Source: Rhizobium sp. | GTDB taxonomy: Bacteria > Pseudomonadota > Alphaproteobacteria > Rhizobiales > Rhizobiaceae | NCBI GenBank assembly: GCA_019739215.1 | Contig: JAHHDR010000036.1 | Span: 124,001-188,000, forward strand | DNA length: 64,000 nucleotides | Direction of reading: 5' to 3' | Shown here: positions 7,969 through 16,004 of the stretch, one piece after another | Position numbering within the stretch: the first letter of the stretch is position 1 | How the letters are laid out: each line of letters starts with the position of its first letter | The notes under the pieces: generated by a model | The model's input: only the letters and a program-made list of their open reading frames with translations | What the model was told of the DNA's origin: nothing | Database searches by the model: none | Position numbers and translations under genes: made by a program

Positions 7969-9459
7969 TTAGTTTCTCCTCTGCCCCACGACCCGCCCGG
8001 CCGTCGCCGGAACCGGCAGGCCGGCATGCGCATCGACCAGCGGCTTGAACTTCGCCAGCACCTCCGGCAGCGGCGGCACGGCCTTGCCTTCCTTGGACGA
8101 CACATGCAGCATCAGGTGCTCGCAGGTTGCCAGCAGGGCATCGTCGCTGGTGCGGTAGAGCGACATGAAACTGTGGATCTTCTTGCCGTCGGACGGCAGG
8201 ATCTGGGCCTTCACATGCAGCGCGTCGCCGAGTTTGCCTTCGTCGAGCCACTGGTTGTGGGCTTCGACGGTGTAGTAGCTGTGGCCGGCTTCGACATAGG
8301 CCATGTCGGCGCCGATCATGCGCAGCAGCACGTCCGAGGAGTCTGCGAAGCACTGGTTGTAGCGGAACTCGGTCATGTGGCCGTTATAGTCGACCCAGGA
8401 TGGATGAACCTTGGTCTCCAGCAGCAGAAGCGGCTCGGCGCTCGGCTTGAATTCAGGCTTCGGCGCGGTCTTCCACAGATGCGCTTCAAAGTCTGAAAGC
8501 AGCTTGCCGGCACCCCAGCCCTTGCCGCCGTTGGAGCCTTTCAGCGTCTGCATGATGCCCACAAGGTTCTCGTCGCGGATGCGCTCAAGTTCGCGGAAGC
8601 CGTAAGCACCCGATTGGGCATCGGACTGGCTGGCGATCTTGTCTACCAGGTCGTCGGTGAGGTCGACGACATCCATCAGCTTGGTCCAGGGCCAGGAGAG
8701 GCAGGGGCCGAACTGGGCGATGAAGTGGCGCATTCCGGCTTCGCCGCCGGCGATGCGGTAGGTCTCGAACATGCCCATCTGCGCCCAGCGCATGCCGAAG
8801 GAATAGCGGATCACGTCGTCCAGCGTCTCGGTGTCGCAGATGTCGTCCTTGATCAGCCACAAGCCCTCGCGCCACACGGCTTCGAGCAGGCGGTCGCCGA
8901 CGAAGGCTTCGATTTCCTTCTTGAGGATGACGCCCTTCATACCGATCGGCGCAAGGCGGGCCTTGGCAAGTTCGAGCGTTTCCGGTGCAGTCTTCTGGCC
9001 GCCGACGAGTTCGGCGAGCGGCAGCAGGTAGACAGGATTATAGGGATGGGCGACGAACATCCGCTCGGGATGCTTCATGTCGCGCTGCAGTTCGGTTGGC
9101 ATGATGCCCGAGGTGGACGAACCGATGAGCGCCTTGGGGTCGGCGGCGGCGTCGATCTGGGTGATGACGTTGCGCTTGAGCTCGATGCGCTCCGGCACGC
9201 TTTCCTGGATCCAGTCGGCGCCCGCGACAGCTTCCTCGACGGTCTTGACGAAGGTCAGCGTGCCCTTCTTCGGCAACGGCGCCATGGTGAGCAGGCCATA
9301 GGCGCGTTCGGCATTGGCCATGACTTCGCCAACGATGCGCTCGGCTTCGGGATGGGGGTCGTACATCTTGGTGTCGATGCCGGCGAGCACGAAGCGGGCC
9401 GCCCAGGCTCCACCGATCACGCCACCGCCGATGCAGGCTGCCTTGTTGATTTTGCTCAT
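7969..9459 (-). CDS. lcdH: L-carnitine dehydrogenase fused to a betainyl-CoA thioesterase domain
   Basis: A 496-residue two-domain protein. Residues 1 to about 320 are a 3-hydroxyacyl-CoA-dehydrogenase-type NAD enzyme, with GGGVIGG at 11-17 and Asp34 after the second strand. The motif AHPYNPVYLLPL contains the expected catalytic histidine. Residues from about 345 form a hotdog thioesterase with VDYNGHM (Asp357). In Pseudomonas the two activities are separate proteins (CdhA and CdhB); fused forms are known in rhizobia. The first domain makes 3-dehydrocarnitine and the second would release glycine betaine from betainyl-CoA. The ATG at 9459 follows AGGTGG. The frame stays open upstream into the repeat, but that part is not coding. 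Confidence 0.9.
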   Translation of the reverse strand: MSKINKAACIGGGVIGGAWAARFVLAGIDTKMYDPHPEAERIVGEVMANAERAYGLLTMAPLPKKGTLTFVKTVEEAVAGADWIQESVPERIELKRNVITQIDAAADPKALIGSSTSGIMPTELQRDMKHPERMFVAHPYNPVYLLPLAELVGGQKTAPETLELAKARLAPIGMKGVILKKEIEAFVGDRLLEAVWREGLWLIKDDICDTETLDDVIRYSFGMRWAQMGMFETYRIAGGEAGMRHFIAQFGPCLSWPWTKLMDVVDLTDDLVDKIASQSDAQSGAYGFRELERIRDENLVGIMQTLKGSNGGKGWGAGKLLSDFEAHLWKTAPKPEFKPSAEPLLLLETKVHPSWVDYNGHMTEFRYNQCFADSSDVLLRMIGADMAYVEAGHSYYTVEAHNQWLDEGKLGDALHVKAQILPSDGKKIHSFMSLYRTSDDALLATCEHLMLHVSSKEGKAVPPLPEVLAKFKPLVDAHAGLPVPATAGRVVGQRRN

Positions 9460-9508
9460 TGGTTCCACCTTTGGAAATCTGTGTCGCGCCTGGATGGGCG
9501 GCGAATTG

Positions 9509-9707
9509 CCCCTCACCAACTTCGGCCAGGGGTTCGCAAAGCTCACCCGGCCTTCGTATCCTCTCCCACAAGGGGAGAGGTAAACTCGTGGCTCTCCTGG
9601 TGCCTCAATTGAAGGCCGAGAGCGTGGCACCTACCTCTCCCCCTGTGGGAGAGGATAGCTCGTCCCCAAGAGCCGAAGGCGATTGGTTGGACGAACTTGG
9701 TGAGGGG
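9509..9707. repeat. Palindromic intergenic element, copy 3
   Basis: A 199-bp copy of the element at 4030 and 6361, with the same outer and inner inverted blocks. It lies between the BKACE gene and the carnitine dehydrogenase gene. Confidence 0.85.
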
Positions 9708-9717
9708 TGAATCCCCT

Positions 9718-10620
9718 TTACCGCTTCGTCAGCTTCAGCTTCTCGCGCACCTCGGCCGGTCCGATGATCCGGGCGCCCATGCCCTCGATGACGCCGACCG
9801 CCTTTTCGACGAGCTGTGCGTTGGTGGCGAATTCGCCCTTGCCGATGTAGAGATTGTCCTCGAGGCCGACGCGGACATTGCCGCCGGCGAGAATGGCCGC
9901 GGCCGGATAGGCCATGGCGTTGCGGCCGATCGAGAAGGCCGAGAAGGTCCAGCTGGAGGGCACGTTGTTGACCATCGCCATGAAGGTGTTGAGGTCGTCG
10001 GGCGCCCCCCACGGAATGCCCATGCAGAGCTGGATCAGCACCGGGTCCTCGATCAGGCCTTCTTCGACCAGTTGCTTGGCGAACCAGAGATGGCCGGTGT
10101 CGAAGGCCTCGATTTCGGGGCGGACGCCGAGGTCGGTCATCATCTTAGCCATCGCGCGCAGCATGGACGGCGTGTTGGTCATGACATAGTCGCCGAGCGA
10201 GAAGTTCATCGTGCCGCAATCGAGCGTGCAGATCTCGGGCAGGCATTCGGCGACGTGGGAGACGCGTTCGGTGGCGCCGGCCATGTCTGTGCCGATCTCC
10301 TTGAGAGGCAGCGGCCGTTCGACATCACCGAAGATCATGTCGCCGCCCATGCCTGCGGTGAGATTGAGCACGACGTCGACATCGGCGGCGCGGATCAGGT
10401 CGGTGACCTGCTTGTAGAGATCGTTGCGGCGGGAGGGCGCGCCGGTCTCGGGATCGCGGACGTGGCAATGGACGATGGCCGCACCGGCCTTGGCGGCGTC
10501 GATTGCCGAGGCGGCGATTTCCTTCGGGCTGCGCGGCACATGGCGCGACTTTCCGGCGGTGTCGCCGGAGCCGGTCACGGCGCAGGTGATGAAGACGTCA
10601 CGGTTCATGTTGAGTGGCAT
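9718..10620 (-). CDS. cdhC: 3-Dehydrocarnitine:acetyl-CoA cleavage enzyme (BKACE, DUF849 family)
   Basis: A 300-residue TIM-barrel enzyme of the beta-keto acid cleavage family. The zinc-binding pair is His51/His53 in VHCHVRDPETG, and GLEDNLYIGKG supplies the later family glutamate. In carnitine catabolism this enzyme condenses 3-dehydrocarnitine with acetyl-CoA to give betainyl-CoA and acetoacetate. ATG at 10620 chosen because GGGAGGG lies 6 bases upstream. It is the first gene of the minus-strand operon and diverges from the CdhR-like regulator. Specificity for dehydrocarnitine rests on the neighbouring dehydrogenase. Confidence 0.88.
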   Translation of the reverse strand: MPLNMNRDVFITCAVTGSGDTAGKSRHVPRSPKEIAASAIDAAKAGAAIVHCHVRDPETGAPSRRNDLYKQVTDLIRAADVDVVLNLTAGMGGDMIFGDVERPLPLKEIGTDMAGATERVSHVAECLPEICTLDCGTMNFSLGDYVMTNTPSMLRAMAKMMTDLGVRPEIEAFDTGHLWFAKQLVEEGLIEDPVLIQLCMGIPWGAPDDLNTFMAMVNNVPSSWTFSAFSIGRNAMAYPAAAILAGGNVRVGLEDNLYIGKGEFATNAQLVEKAVGVIEGMGARIIGPAEVREKLKLTKR

Positions 10621-10730
10621 ATCTGACCCTCCCTCGGGGAATTGTTAGGCGCAGTCTGGGCCAGGCTCGAGGAACTTGCTTTGCATTTCCGGCAACATTC
10701 TATACATTATCGGAAGTCCCGGAGTGGTTC
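10621..10730. promoter_or_regulatory. Divergent promoter region of the carnitine operon and its regulator
   Basis: This 110-bp gap separates the BKACE start from the regulator start. TTCCG at 10687-10691 and CGGAA at 10711-10715 form an inverted repeat around an AT-rich centre containing TATACATTAT. It is a candidate site for the AraC/GlxA regulator. No clear -35/-10 pair was assigned. Confidence 0.35.
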
Positions 10731-11687
10731 ATGTTCGACGCCCCCGACCGGATGGTCGAAATCGATGTGCTTGCGCTTCCCGAAACCACGGTGATCCTCC
10801 TTGCCTCGGTGATCGAACCCCTGCGCGCCGCAAACCGCATCGCCGGCCGCACCATCTACCGTTGGCGGCTGCTCAGCCTCGACGGAAAACCGGTGGAAAC
10901 CACGGCAGGGATCGCCATGCCTGTCGATGGCGCCTTTACCGCGGGCAACGAGACCAATCCGCTGTTCGTGGTGTCGAGCTACAACTGGAGGCGCAGCAAC
11001 ACCACGATGCTCAAGATGGCGCTGTCACGGGCGGCGCGACACCGATCGATGATTTCAGGCATCGAATCGGGGACCTGGCTGATGGCCGAGGCCAGTCTGC
11101 TGGACAACCACAGGGTGACCGTTCACTGGGAGGATATCGACGACTTTGCCGTCCGCTATCCGCAGATCGACGTGGTCAGGGAACGCTTCGTCATCGATCG
11201 CCGCCGCATGACATCGGGCGGCGCGCTGCCGACTCTCGACATGATGCTGGAGATCATCCGGCGGCGCCAGGGCTACTCGATGGCGCTCGAGGTCTCGCGC
11301 GCGTTCCTTTACGAGCGCGGCGGCGGTGGCGACGTCCGTCCCGCGCCCAACAGTGTCGGCGTTCTGGACAAACGGCTTTTTCAAGTGGTGCGGCTGATGG
11401 AGGAAACCGTCGGCCAGCCGCTGACCGTGGAGCAGCTGGCGGGGCGGACGAAGATCAGTGCGCGGCATCTGCAGACCTTGTTCCAGAAGAGCTTCGGCGT
11501 GCCGCCACATGAACACTACCTCGCGCTTCGTCTCAATGCTGCCCGAAGGCGGGTGATCGAGTCAGACGTGTCTCTCGCCGATGTTGCCGATGGCACGGGG
11601 TTCAACTCCGCGTCAGCGTTCTCCCGGGCCTATCGCGCGCAGTTCCAGGAGAGCCCGTCCGAGACACGGAGACGCCAGCGCCCTTGA
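10731..11687 (+). CDS. cdhR: GlxA family transcriptional regulator, CdhR-like
   Basis: A 319-residue regulator. It has an N-terminal DJ-1/PfpI-like (class I amidotransferase-fold) domain (about 8-190) and a C-terminal AraC-type double HTH (about 215-315). The latter includes LAGRTKISARHLQTLFQKSFGVPP and VADGTGFNSASAFSRAYRAQF. This is the architecture of CdhR, the activator of carnitine dehydrogenase genes in Pseudomonas aeruginosa. Start taken at 10731 after CCGGAG; a further upstream ATG at 10614 overlaps the BKACE gene. Its divergent position makes it the probable carnitine-responsive activator. Confidence 0.85.
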   Translation: MFDAPDRMVEIDVLALPETTVILLASVIEPLRAANRIAGRTIYRWRLLSLDGKPVETTAGIAMPVDGAFTAGNETNPLFVVSSYNWRRSNTTMLKMALSRAARHRSMISGIESGTWLMAEASLLDNHRVTVHWEDIDDFAVRYPQIDVVRERFVIDRRRMTSGGALPTLDMMLEIIRRRQGYSMALEVSRAFLYERGGGGDVRPAPNSVGVLDKRLFQVVRLMEETVGQPLTVEQLAGRTKISARHLQTLFQKSFGVPPHEHYLALRLNAARRRVIESDVSLADVADGTGFNSASAFSRAYRAQFQESPSETRRRQRP

Positions 11688-11749
11688 GCGGAGAGACCGG
11701 AATTCGGAAGTTTCCAGAGTCGCTTGGGCCCGCTCGCTGATGTCGCTTG

Positions 11750-12529
11750 TCAGGCTCCGCCAGGGCGAACGCCGAGTTTTTCCATCCAGCGCAGGCCGGC
11801 CTCGGTGTCGCCGGACGGTCGGTATTCGCAACCGACCCAGCCGCCATAGCCGAGCTGGTCTAGGGCGGCGAACACGGTGCGATAATCGACGGATCCGTGA
11901 TCGGGTTCGGCCCGGTCGGGAACCGAGGCGATCTGCACATGGCCGATCAGCGGCATGCAGCGTTCCAGCGTTTCGACGACATCCTCCCCCATGCGCCCCA
12001 CGTGATAGCAGTCGAACATCATGCGAAGATTGGGTGCCGGGTGAGCCTCGACGATCTCCTGCACCTCATGCTGCCTGTCGTAGAAGTAGCCGGGCGCGTC
12101 ATGCGCGTTGATGGCTTCCAGCATCAGGGTGAGATCGGGCGCGTGGGCAGAGGCGAAATCAAGATTGGCAAGCAGCGTCTGGTGAGCGAGCTCCCTGTCA
12201 CGGGCATTGCCGACCATGATGTGGACATAGCCGGCGCCGGCATCGCGGGCGTAGTCCGCCGTCATCCGGAACGCCTCGACAAAATCGGCTTGCCGCCCGG
12301 GCAGGGCTGCGAGGCCGAATTCTCCCTTCCCGCTATTGCCCGGGGGAGTGTTGATGCCGAGCAGTTCGAGGCCTAGCCCGGCGCACGTCGCCCGCAGTTC
12401 GGCGGCCGGGGTGTCGAACGGCCAGTGCAGTTCGACGGCGCCGAAGCCGGCGGCGGCTGCCGCGCGCACCCTGTCGAGCAACGGCCGATCCGGCCAGAGA
12501 AATCCGAGATTGGCGGAAAATTTCGGCAT
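11750..12529 (-). CDS. Hydroxypyruvate isomerase family TIM-barrel protein
   Basis: A 259-residue protein of the xylose-isomerase-like TIM barrel group, closest in pattern to hydroxypyruvate isomerases. It begins MPKFSANLGFLW, carries glutamates in LMLEAINAHD and GCEYRPSG, and has HVQIASVPDRAEPDHG near the C-terminus, all typical of Hyi/OtnI proteins. It would interconvert a keto and an aldehyde form of a small hydroxy acid. AAGGAA precedes the ATG. It is the last gene of a minus-strand unit after the MetF-like and LysR genes. Its role beside aromatic demethylation genes is unclear. Confidence 0.8.
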   Translation of the reverse strand: MPKFSANLGFLWPDRPLLDRVRAAAAAGFGAVELHWPFDTPAAELRATCAGLGLELLGINTPPGNSGKGEFGLAALPGRQADFVEAFRMTADYARDAGAGYVHIMVGNARDRELAHQTLLANLDFASAHAPDLTLMLEAINAHDAPGYFYDRQHEVQEIVEAHPAPNLRMMFDCYHVGRMGEDVVETLERCMPLIGHVQIASVPDRAEPDHGSVDYRTVFAALDQLGYGGWVGCEYRPSGDTEAGLRWMEKLGVRPGGA

Positions 12530-12552
12530 CGATTTCCTTGGCTCCCCTGGGT

Positions 12553-13749
12553 CTATTCCGTCAGTGCCATGGAACCCTCTCGCAAGGCGGCAAGGAACTC
12601 GGCCTGCAGTCTCGTTGGAAGCCAGTGTTTGCGAACCGTCAAGCCGACCAACCGTCGCGACTGTGGCACGGGGCAATCGACGACGGCGAGAAAACCAGCT
12701 TCGAGATCGTAGCGAATCTGGTGGCTCGACAGCAAGGTGAGATGGTCGGTCTTGAGGAGCACGCCCCTGATGATGTTGAGCGAACCGGTTTCCACACTCT
12801 GCCTCACGGGCAGATCTTTCGGGAAGGTGGCCGCCATTGCGTCAAAAGTTTGCCGCGACGGTGTCCCCTGGCGGGCGATGACCCAGCCGTGCCGCGCCAG
12901 ATCGGCCATCGTGACGCTGCTGCTCCGGGTCAGCGGATGATCGGCCCGGCTGACGACCTTCAATTCGTAATCGAACAAGCGTTCCTGCTCGAGCACGCGC
13001 GGGTCGAAGCTCGGCCGAAGTGCCCCGACGAGAATGTCGATGCGGCCGCGCTCGAGTTCGAACAGCAAGTTGTCGTAGCTGCCCTCAAGGATCTCGAACT
13101 GCGCAAGCGGATAGGTCTCCGCAAGTCGCGCCACGGCATCCGGCACGAGAAATGTGCGTGTCAGGGGCAGGGTGCCGATGCTGACCTTGCTCTCGAAACG
13201 ATTGAGCCGTTCGAGCAGGTCGGCGCGGGCGCTTTCGAACTCGCCGATCGCGAGGTTGAAGGCGCGAGCTGCATTCTGGCCGGCGGTCGTCAAGCGGATC
13301 GTGCGGCCGTTGCCCTCGAACAGGGCGACGCCCATGATGGTCTCCGCTTCCCGCGCTGCACGCTGAACAGCCGGTTCAGACTGTCCGAGGCCCCGGGCGG
13401 CGGCGCTGAAGCTGCCATGGGCGAGGAAGGCGGCAACCGCCCGGAGGTGCGACCAGGAGAGCAGCGTGTCGAGCCTGCTCGCCAGACGTGGCGCGGCCGG
13501 CGCGTGCCTGACGAATTCGGAAATTCGTCTGAACCGGACGAGCGCAGCCTCGCCCTCGGCTGTCAGCGTCATGTCCGAACGGCCGATCAGCGAAGCGCCG
13601 AGTGCCGCCTCCAGCGCGTGTAGCGCCTGCGAGGCGGCGGGTTGGGTGATGTGAAGCGCCTCCGCCGCTGATGTCAGCGATCCCTTGTCGGCGAAAGCCA
13701 CCAGAAGCCTGATATGGCGCAGATTGGGAAGCGTTGTCGATTTCGGCAT
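12553..13749 (-). CDS. LysR-type regulator with two HTH domains
   Basis: A 398-residue protein, about 100 residues longer than a normal LysR regulator. The first winged HTH is at about 8-67 (FADKGSLTSAAEALHITQPAASQALHALE). A second LysR-like HTH follows at about 97-156 (FLAHGSFSAAARGLGQSEPAVQRAARE). The periplasmic-binding-protein-like effector domain spans about 178-390. It lies between the MetF-like gene (27-bp gap) and the isomerase gene (23-bp gap) in one probable transcript. The effector is unknown; an aromatic or one-carbon intermediate would fit the context. Confidence 0.88.
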   Translation of the reverse strand: MPKSTTLPNLRHIRLLVAFADKGSLTSAAEALHITQPAASQALHALEAALGASLIGRSDMTLTAEGEAALVRFRRISEFVRHAPAAPRLASRLDTLLSWSHLRAVAAFLAHGSFSAAARGLGQSEPAVQRAAREAETIMGVALFEGNGRTIRLTTAGQNAARAFNLAIGEFESARADLLERLNRFESKVSIGTLPLTRTFLVPDAVARLAETYPLAQFEILEGSYDNLLFELERGRIDILVGALRPSFDPRVLEQERLFDYELKVVSRADHPLTRSSSVTMADLARHGWVIARQGTPSRQTFDAMAATFPKDLPVRQSVETGSLNIIRGVLLKTDHLTLLSSHQIRYDLEAGFLAVVDCPVPQSRRLVGLTVRKHWLPTRLQAEFLAALREGSMALTE

Positions 13750-13776
13750 CGGCCCGGATAGCGTGAGTTCGGAGAC

Positions 13777-14697
13777 TCAAGCTACCTTGGCGAGCTTCCT
13801 GATGGAACCGTGTTTATTCATCCACTCGGCCGACGGGTTGATGCCGCCCAGTGGGAAGACATGGATCTGTTCGATTAGGCTGTCCGGATTCCTCGCCTTG
13901 TGGTCGGCAAGTCCGGCGATGACCTCTGTCGGCTCGTAGGGGACGAGCAGCTTGGAAAGGTCTATTGCACGCTTCTGCAGCACCTTCAGCGAGGGGCCGA
14001 CGCCGCAGGCGATGGCAAATTTGATCAGGGTCTGCAACTTGGTGGGGCCGGCGACGCCGACATGAACGGGAATGGTGACGCCCATCGCCTGGATCCGCTC
14101 GACCCAGTCGGTAACCGACTTGGCGTCGAAGGCGAACTGCGTCGCGATGGCGACCTCGGCATCGGTGCGGCTGGCGAAATCCTGCTTCCACATCAGCGCC
14201 TGATCGACGAGCCTGGAAGAGCCGTCGCCGTCGATGTCCTTGTTGCCTTCCGGATGGCCGGCGATGTGCAGGCGCTCGAAGCCCATCTTGTCGAACAGGC
14301 CGGTCTCGATCATGTCGATCGAACTCGCAAACGTGCCTGCCGGCGCGGCATTTCCGCCGCCGAGCAGCAGGGCCTGCTTCACGTCGGCTTCGTCGCGGTA
14401 GCGCTTGAGCCAGTCTTCCAACTGGGCTGCGCCGATGATGCTGCGGGCCGGAAGATGCGGCATGACGGGATAGCCTTCGGCATGAAGGCGCCGGGCGGTC
14501 GCCACCATGTCCTCGATCGGCGTGCCGTCGATATGGGCGATATAGACCCGCGTGCCCTCGGGCAGGATGGAGCGGAAATCCTCGATCTTTGCGGCTGTAC
14601 GCGGCATGACCTCGATCGACCAGCCCTCGATCATGTCCGAGAGGAACGGCTCCGGCGCTTCCGCCTTCGACTTGTCACCGAAATTCAACCAGGCCAC
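13777..14697 (-). CDS. Methylenetetrahydrofolate reductase family protein (MetF-like)
   Basis: A 306-residue protein of the MetF TIM-barrel family, with EVMPRTAAKIEDF near the N-terminus and GVTIPVHVGVAGP later. MetF-type proteins interconvert methyl- and methylene-tetrahydrofolate. In lignin-degrading bacteria a MetF works with LigM to recycle the methyl-THF made by O-demethylation, and a LigM-family gene lies 5.6 kb away. GTG at 14697 chosen because GGAGG lies 6 bases upstream; a TTG at 14724 has no site. A TGTATACA operator lies 30 bp upstream, shared with the ligM and GntR promoters. Confidence 0.82.
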   Translation of the reverse strand: MAWLNFGDKSKAEAPEPFLSDMIEGWSIEVMPRTAAKIEDFRSILPEGTRVYIAHIDGTPIEDMVATARRLHAEGYPVMPHLPARSIIGAAQLEDWLKRYRDEADVKQALLLGGGNAAPAGTFASSIDMIETGLFDKMGFERLHIAGHPEGNKDIDGDGSSRLVDQALMWKQDFASRTDAEVAIATQFAFDAKSVTDWVERIQAMGVTIPVHVGVAGPTKLQTLIKFAIACGVGPSLKVLQKRAIDLSKLLVPYEPTEVIAGLADHKARNPDSLIEQIHVFPLGGINPSAEWMNKHGSIRKLAKVA

Positions 14698-14997
14698 GAC
14701 GAACCTCCAAGAGCGAGCCAGCAACTATGTATACATGATTGATGAATTTGTCACCACAATCTTGTTGGTTTGCGACATATTCGCGTCCAAGAGACTCTCG
14801 TGCGACATTGAAAGGATACATTCAATCGCCGGAACCGAGCGAGGCTGCCTGCGAGCGAGAACTCCCGCCCGCTTAAACCGCCGAGCATCTGTAGTCTCAG
14901 CTTATGGCAGATCAACAGAACCGAATTGTCGTCCGCGTCCCTGATGCCATAGGCTTGCCGCGCTGGATGGCTGGAATGCGGCATGGAGGAGAAAGCG
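14698..14997. promoter_or_regulatory. Divergent regulatory gap with GntR-type operator
   Basis: This 300-bp gap separates the MetF-like gene from the dioxygenase operon. ATGTATACAT at 14727-14736 is a perfect palindrome identical to the sites at 19332 and 20309. The rest of the gap holds no gene. It probably contains both promoters, but I could not assign boxes. Confidence 0.65.
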
Positions 14998-15048
14998 ATG
15001 GCGGAAAATGGCTTGGCCGGGATCGGGGAGTGCCGCCGGGATGGCTGA
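14998..15048 (+). CDS. Short leader ORF overlapping the dioxygenase start
   Basis: A 16-codon ORF (MAENGLAGIGECRRDG) starts at 14998 behind a strong site, GGAGGAG. Its stop overlaps the first codons of the dioxygenase gene (ATG at 15041, stop at 15046-15048). The dioxygenase itself has only a more distant GGGGAG. The arrangement suggests translational coupling. It could also be a chance ORF, or a sign of an indel near the true N-terminus. Confidence 0.4.
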   Translation: MAENGLAGIGECRRDG

Positions 15049-16000
15049 ACCCTGCTTCGATGTAGCACATCTCGGCCATGTCGAGCTCTATACCGACAGT
15101 TTCGAGGAGAGCCTTGACTTCTTCACCCGCGTCTATGGCCTGACGGCGAGCGAAGTCGGCGAGGACGTGGCCTATCTGCGTGCCTTCGATGACTACGAGT
15201 TCCACACGCTCAAGCTGACGCGCCATCACACGACGGGTGTCGGCCATGTCGCATATCGCACATCCTCGCCCGAGGCGCTGGAACGGCGGGTGAAGGTCAT
15301 TGAAGCCATGGGCTGCGGCATCGGCTGGGTCGAGGGCGACGCGGGCCATGGCCATGCCTACCGCTTCACTGATCCAGACAACCATATCTTCGAGCTCTAC
15401 TACGACACGCGCGTCTATGAGCCGTCGGCGGAGGAAAGGCCCAAGCTCAAGAATATCGCCCAACGCTATCACGGCCGCGGCGCATCGCCCCGCCGGCTCG
15501 ACCATCTCAACCTGCTGGCGCTCGACGTCAGCAAAATCCGCGATTTCATGACCACAGCGCTGGGCAGCCGGGTGACCGAGCAGATCCAGCTCGACAATGG
15601 CCGTCTCGGCGGCTGCTGGTTCACGGTCAATAACAAGAGCTACGACATCGCCTATACCGAGGAGCATACAGGCACGCCGGGCCGCTTCCATCACGTCACC
15701 TATGCGGTCGACCAGCGCGAGGATATCCTGCGCGCCGCCGACATCTTCCTGGAGAACGGCGTCCATATCGAAACCGGGCCGCACAAGCATGCGATCCAGG
15801 GCACGTTCTTCCTCTATGTCTGGGAGCCGGCTGGCAACCGCGTCGAACTTGCCAATTCCGGCGCGCGGCTGATCCTCAGGCCGGACTGGCCGACGGTGAC
15901 CTGGACGGAGACCGAACGCAAAAAGGGGCAGGCCTGGGGCCTCAAGACGATCGAGACCTTCCATATCCATGGCACGCCCCCGGCAGTGAAGAAGGACTAG
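15041..16000 (+). CDS. VOC-family extradiol ring-cleavage dioxygenase
   Basis: A 319-residue type I extradiol dioxygenase of the catechol 2,3-dioxygenase class, with two vicinal-oxygen-chelate modules (about 8-125 and 150-275). Iron ligands match His155 (RLDHLNLL), His217 or His218 (RFHHVTY) and Glu269 (GNRVELA). Tyr259 also matches the family. The acid-base histidine of the KxxHD segment is Tyr201 here (NNKSYDIAY). It heads an operon with the three enzymes that follow gallate cleavage. It therefore sits where a LigB-type gallate dioxygenase would be expected. A gallate or 3-O-methylgallate substrate is inferred. Confidence 0.8.
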   Translation: MAEPCFDVAHLGHVELYTDSFEESLDFFTRVYGLTASEVGEDVAYLRAFDDYEFHTLKLTRHHTTGVGHVAYRTSSPEALERRVKVIEAMGCGIGWVEGDAGHGHAYRFTDPDNHIFELYYDTRVYEPSAEERPKLKNIAQRYHGRGASPRRLDHLNLLALDVSKIRDFMTTALGSRVTEQIQLDNGRLGGCWFTVNNKSYDIAYTEEHTGTPGRFHHVTYAVDQREDILRAADIFLENGVHIETGPHKHAIQGTFFLYVWEPAGNRVELANSGARLILRPDWPTVTWTETERKKGQAWGLKTIETFHIHGTPPAVKKD

Positions 16001-16004
16001 ACCC

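Noticed and set aside
9460..9630. N-terminal extension of the carnitine dehydrogenase
   Set aside because: The open frame runs through the palindromic element. The ribosome site and the MSKINKAACIGGG start at 9459 fit the family.
4030..9707. Insertion sequence or MITE with transposase
   Set aside because: The elements have inverted structure, but no transposase gene and no clear target duplications were seen.
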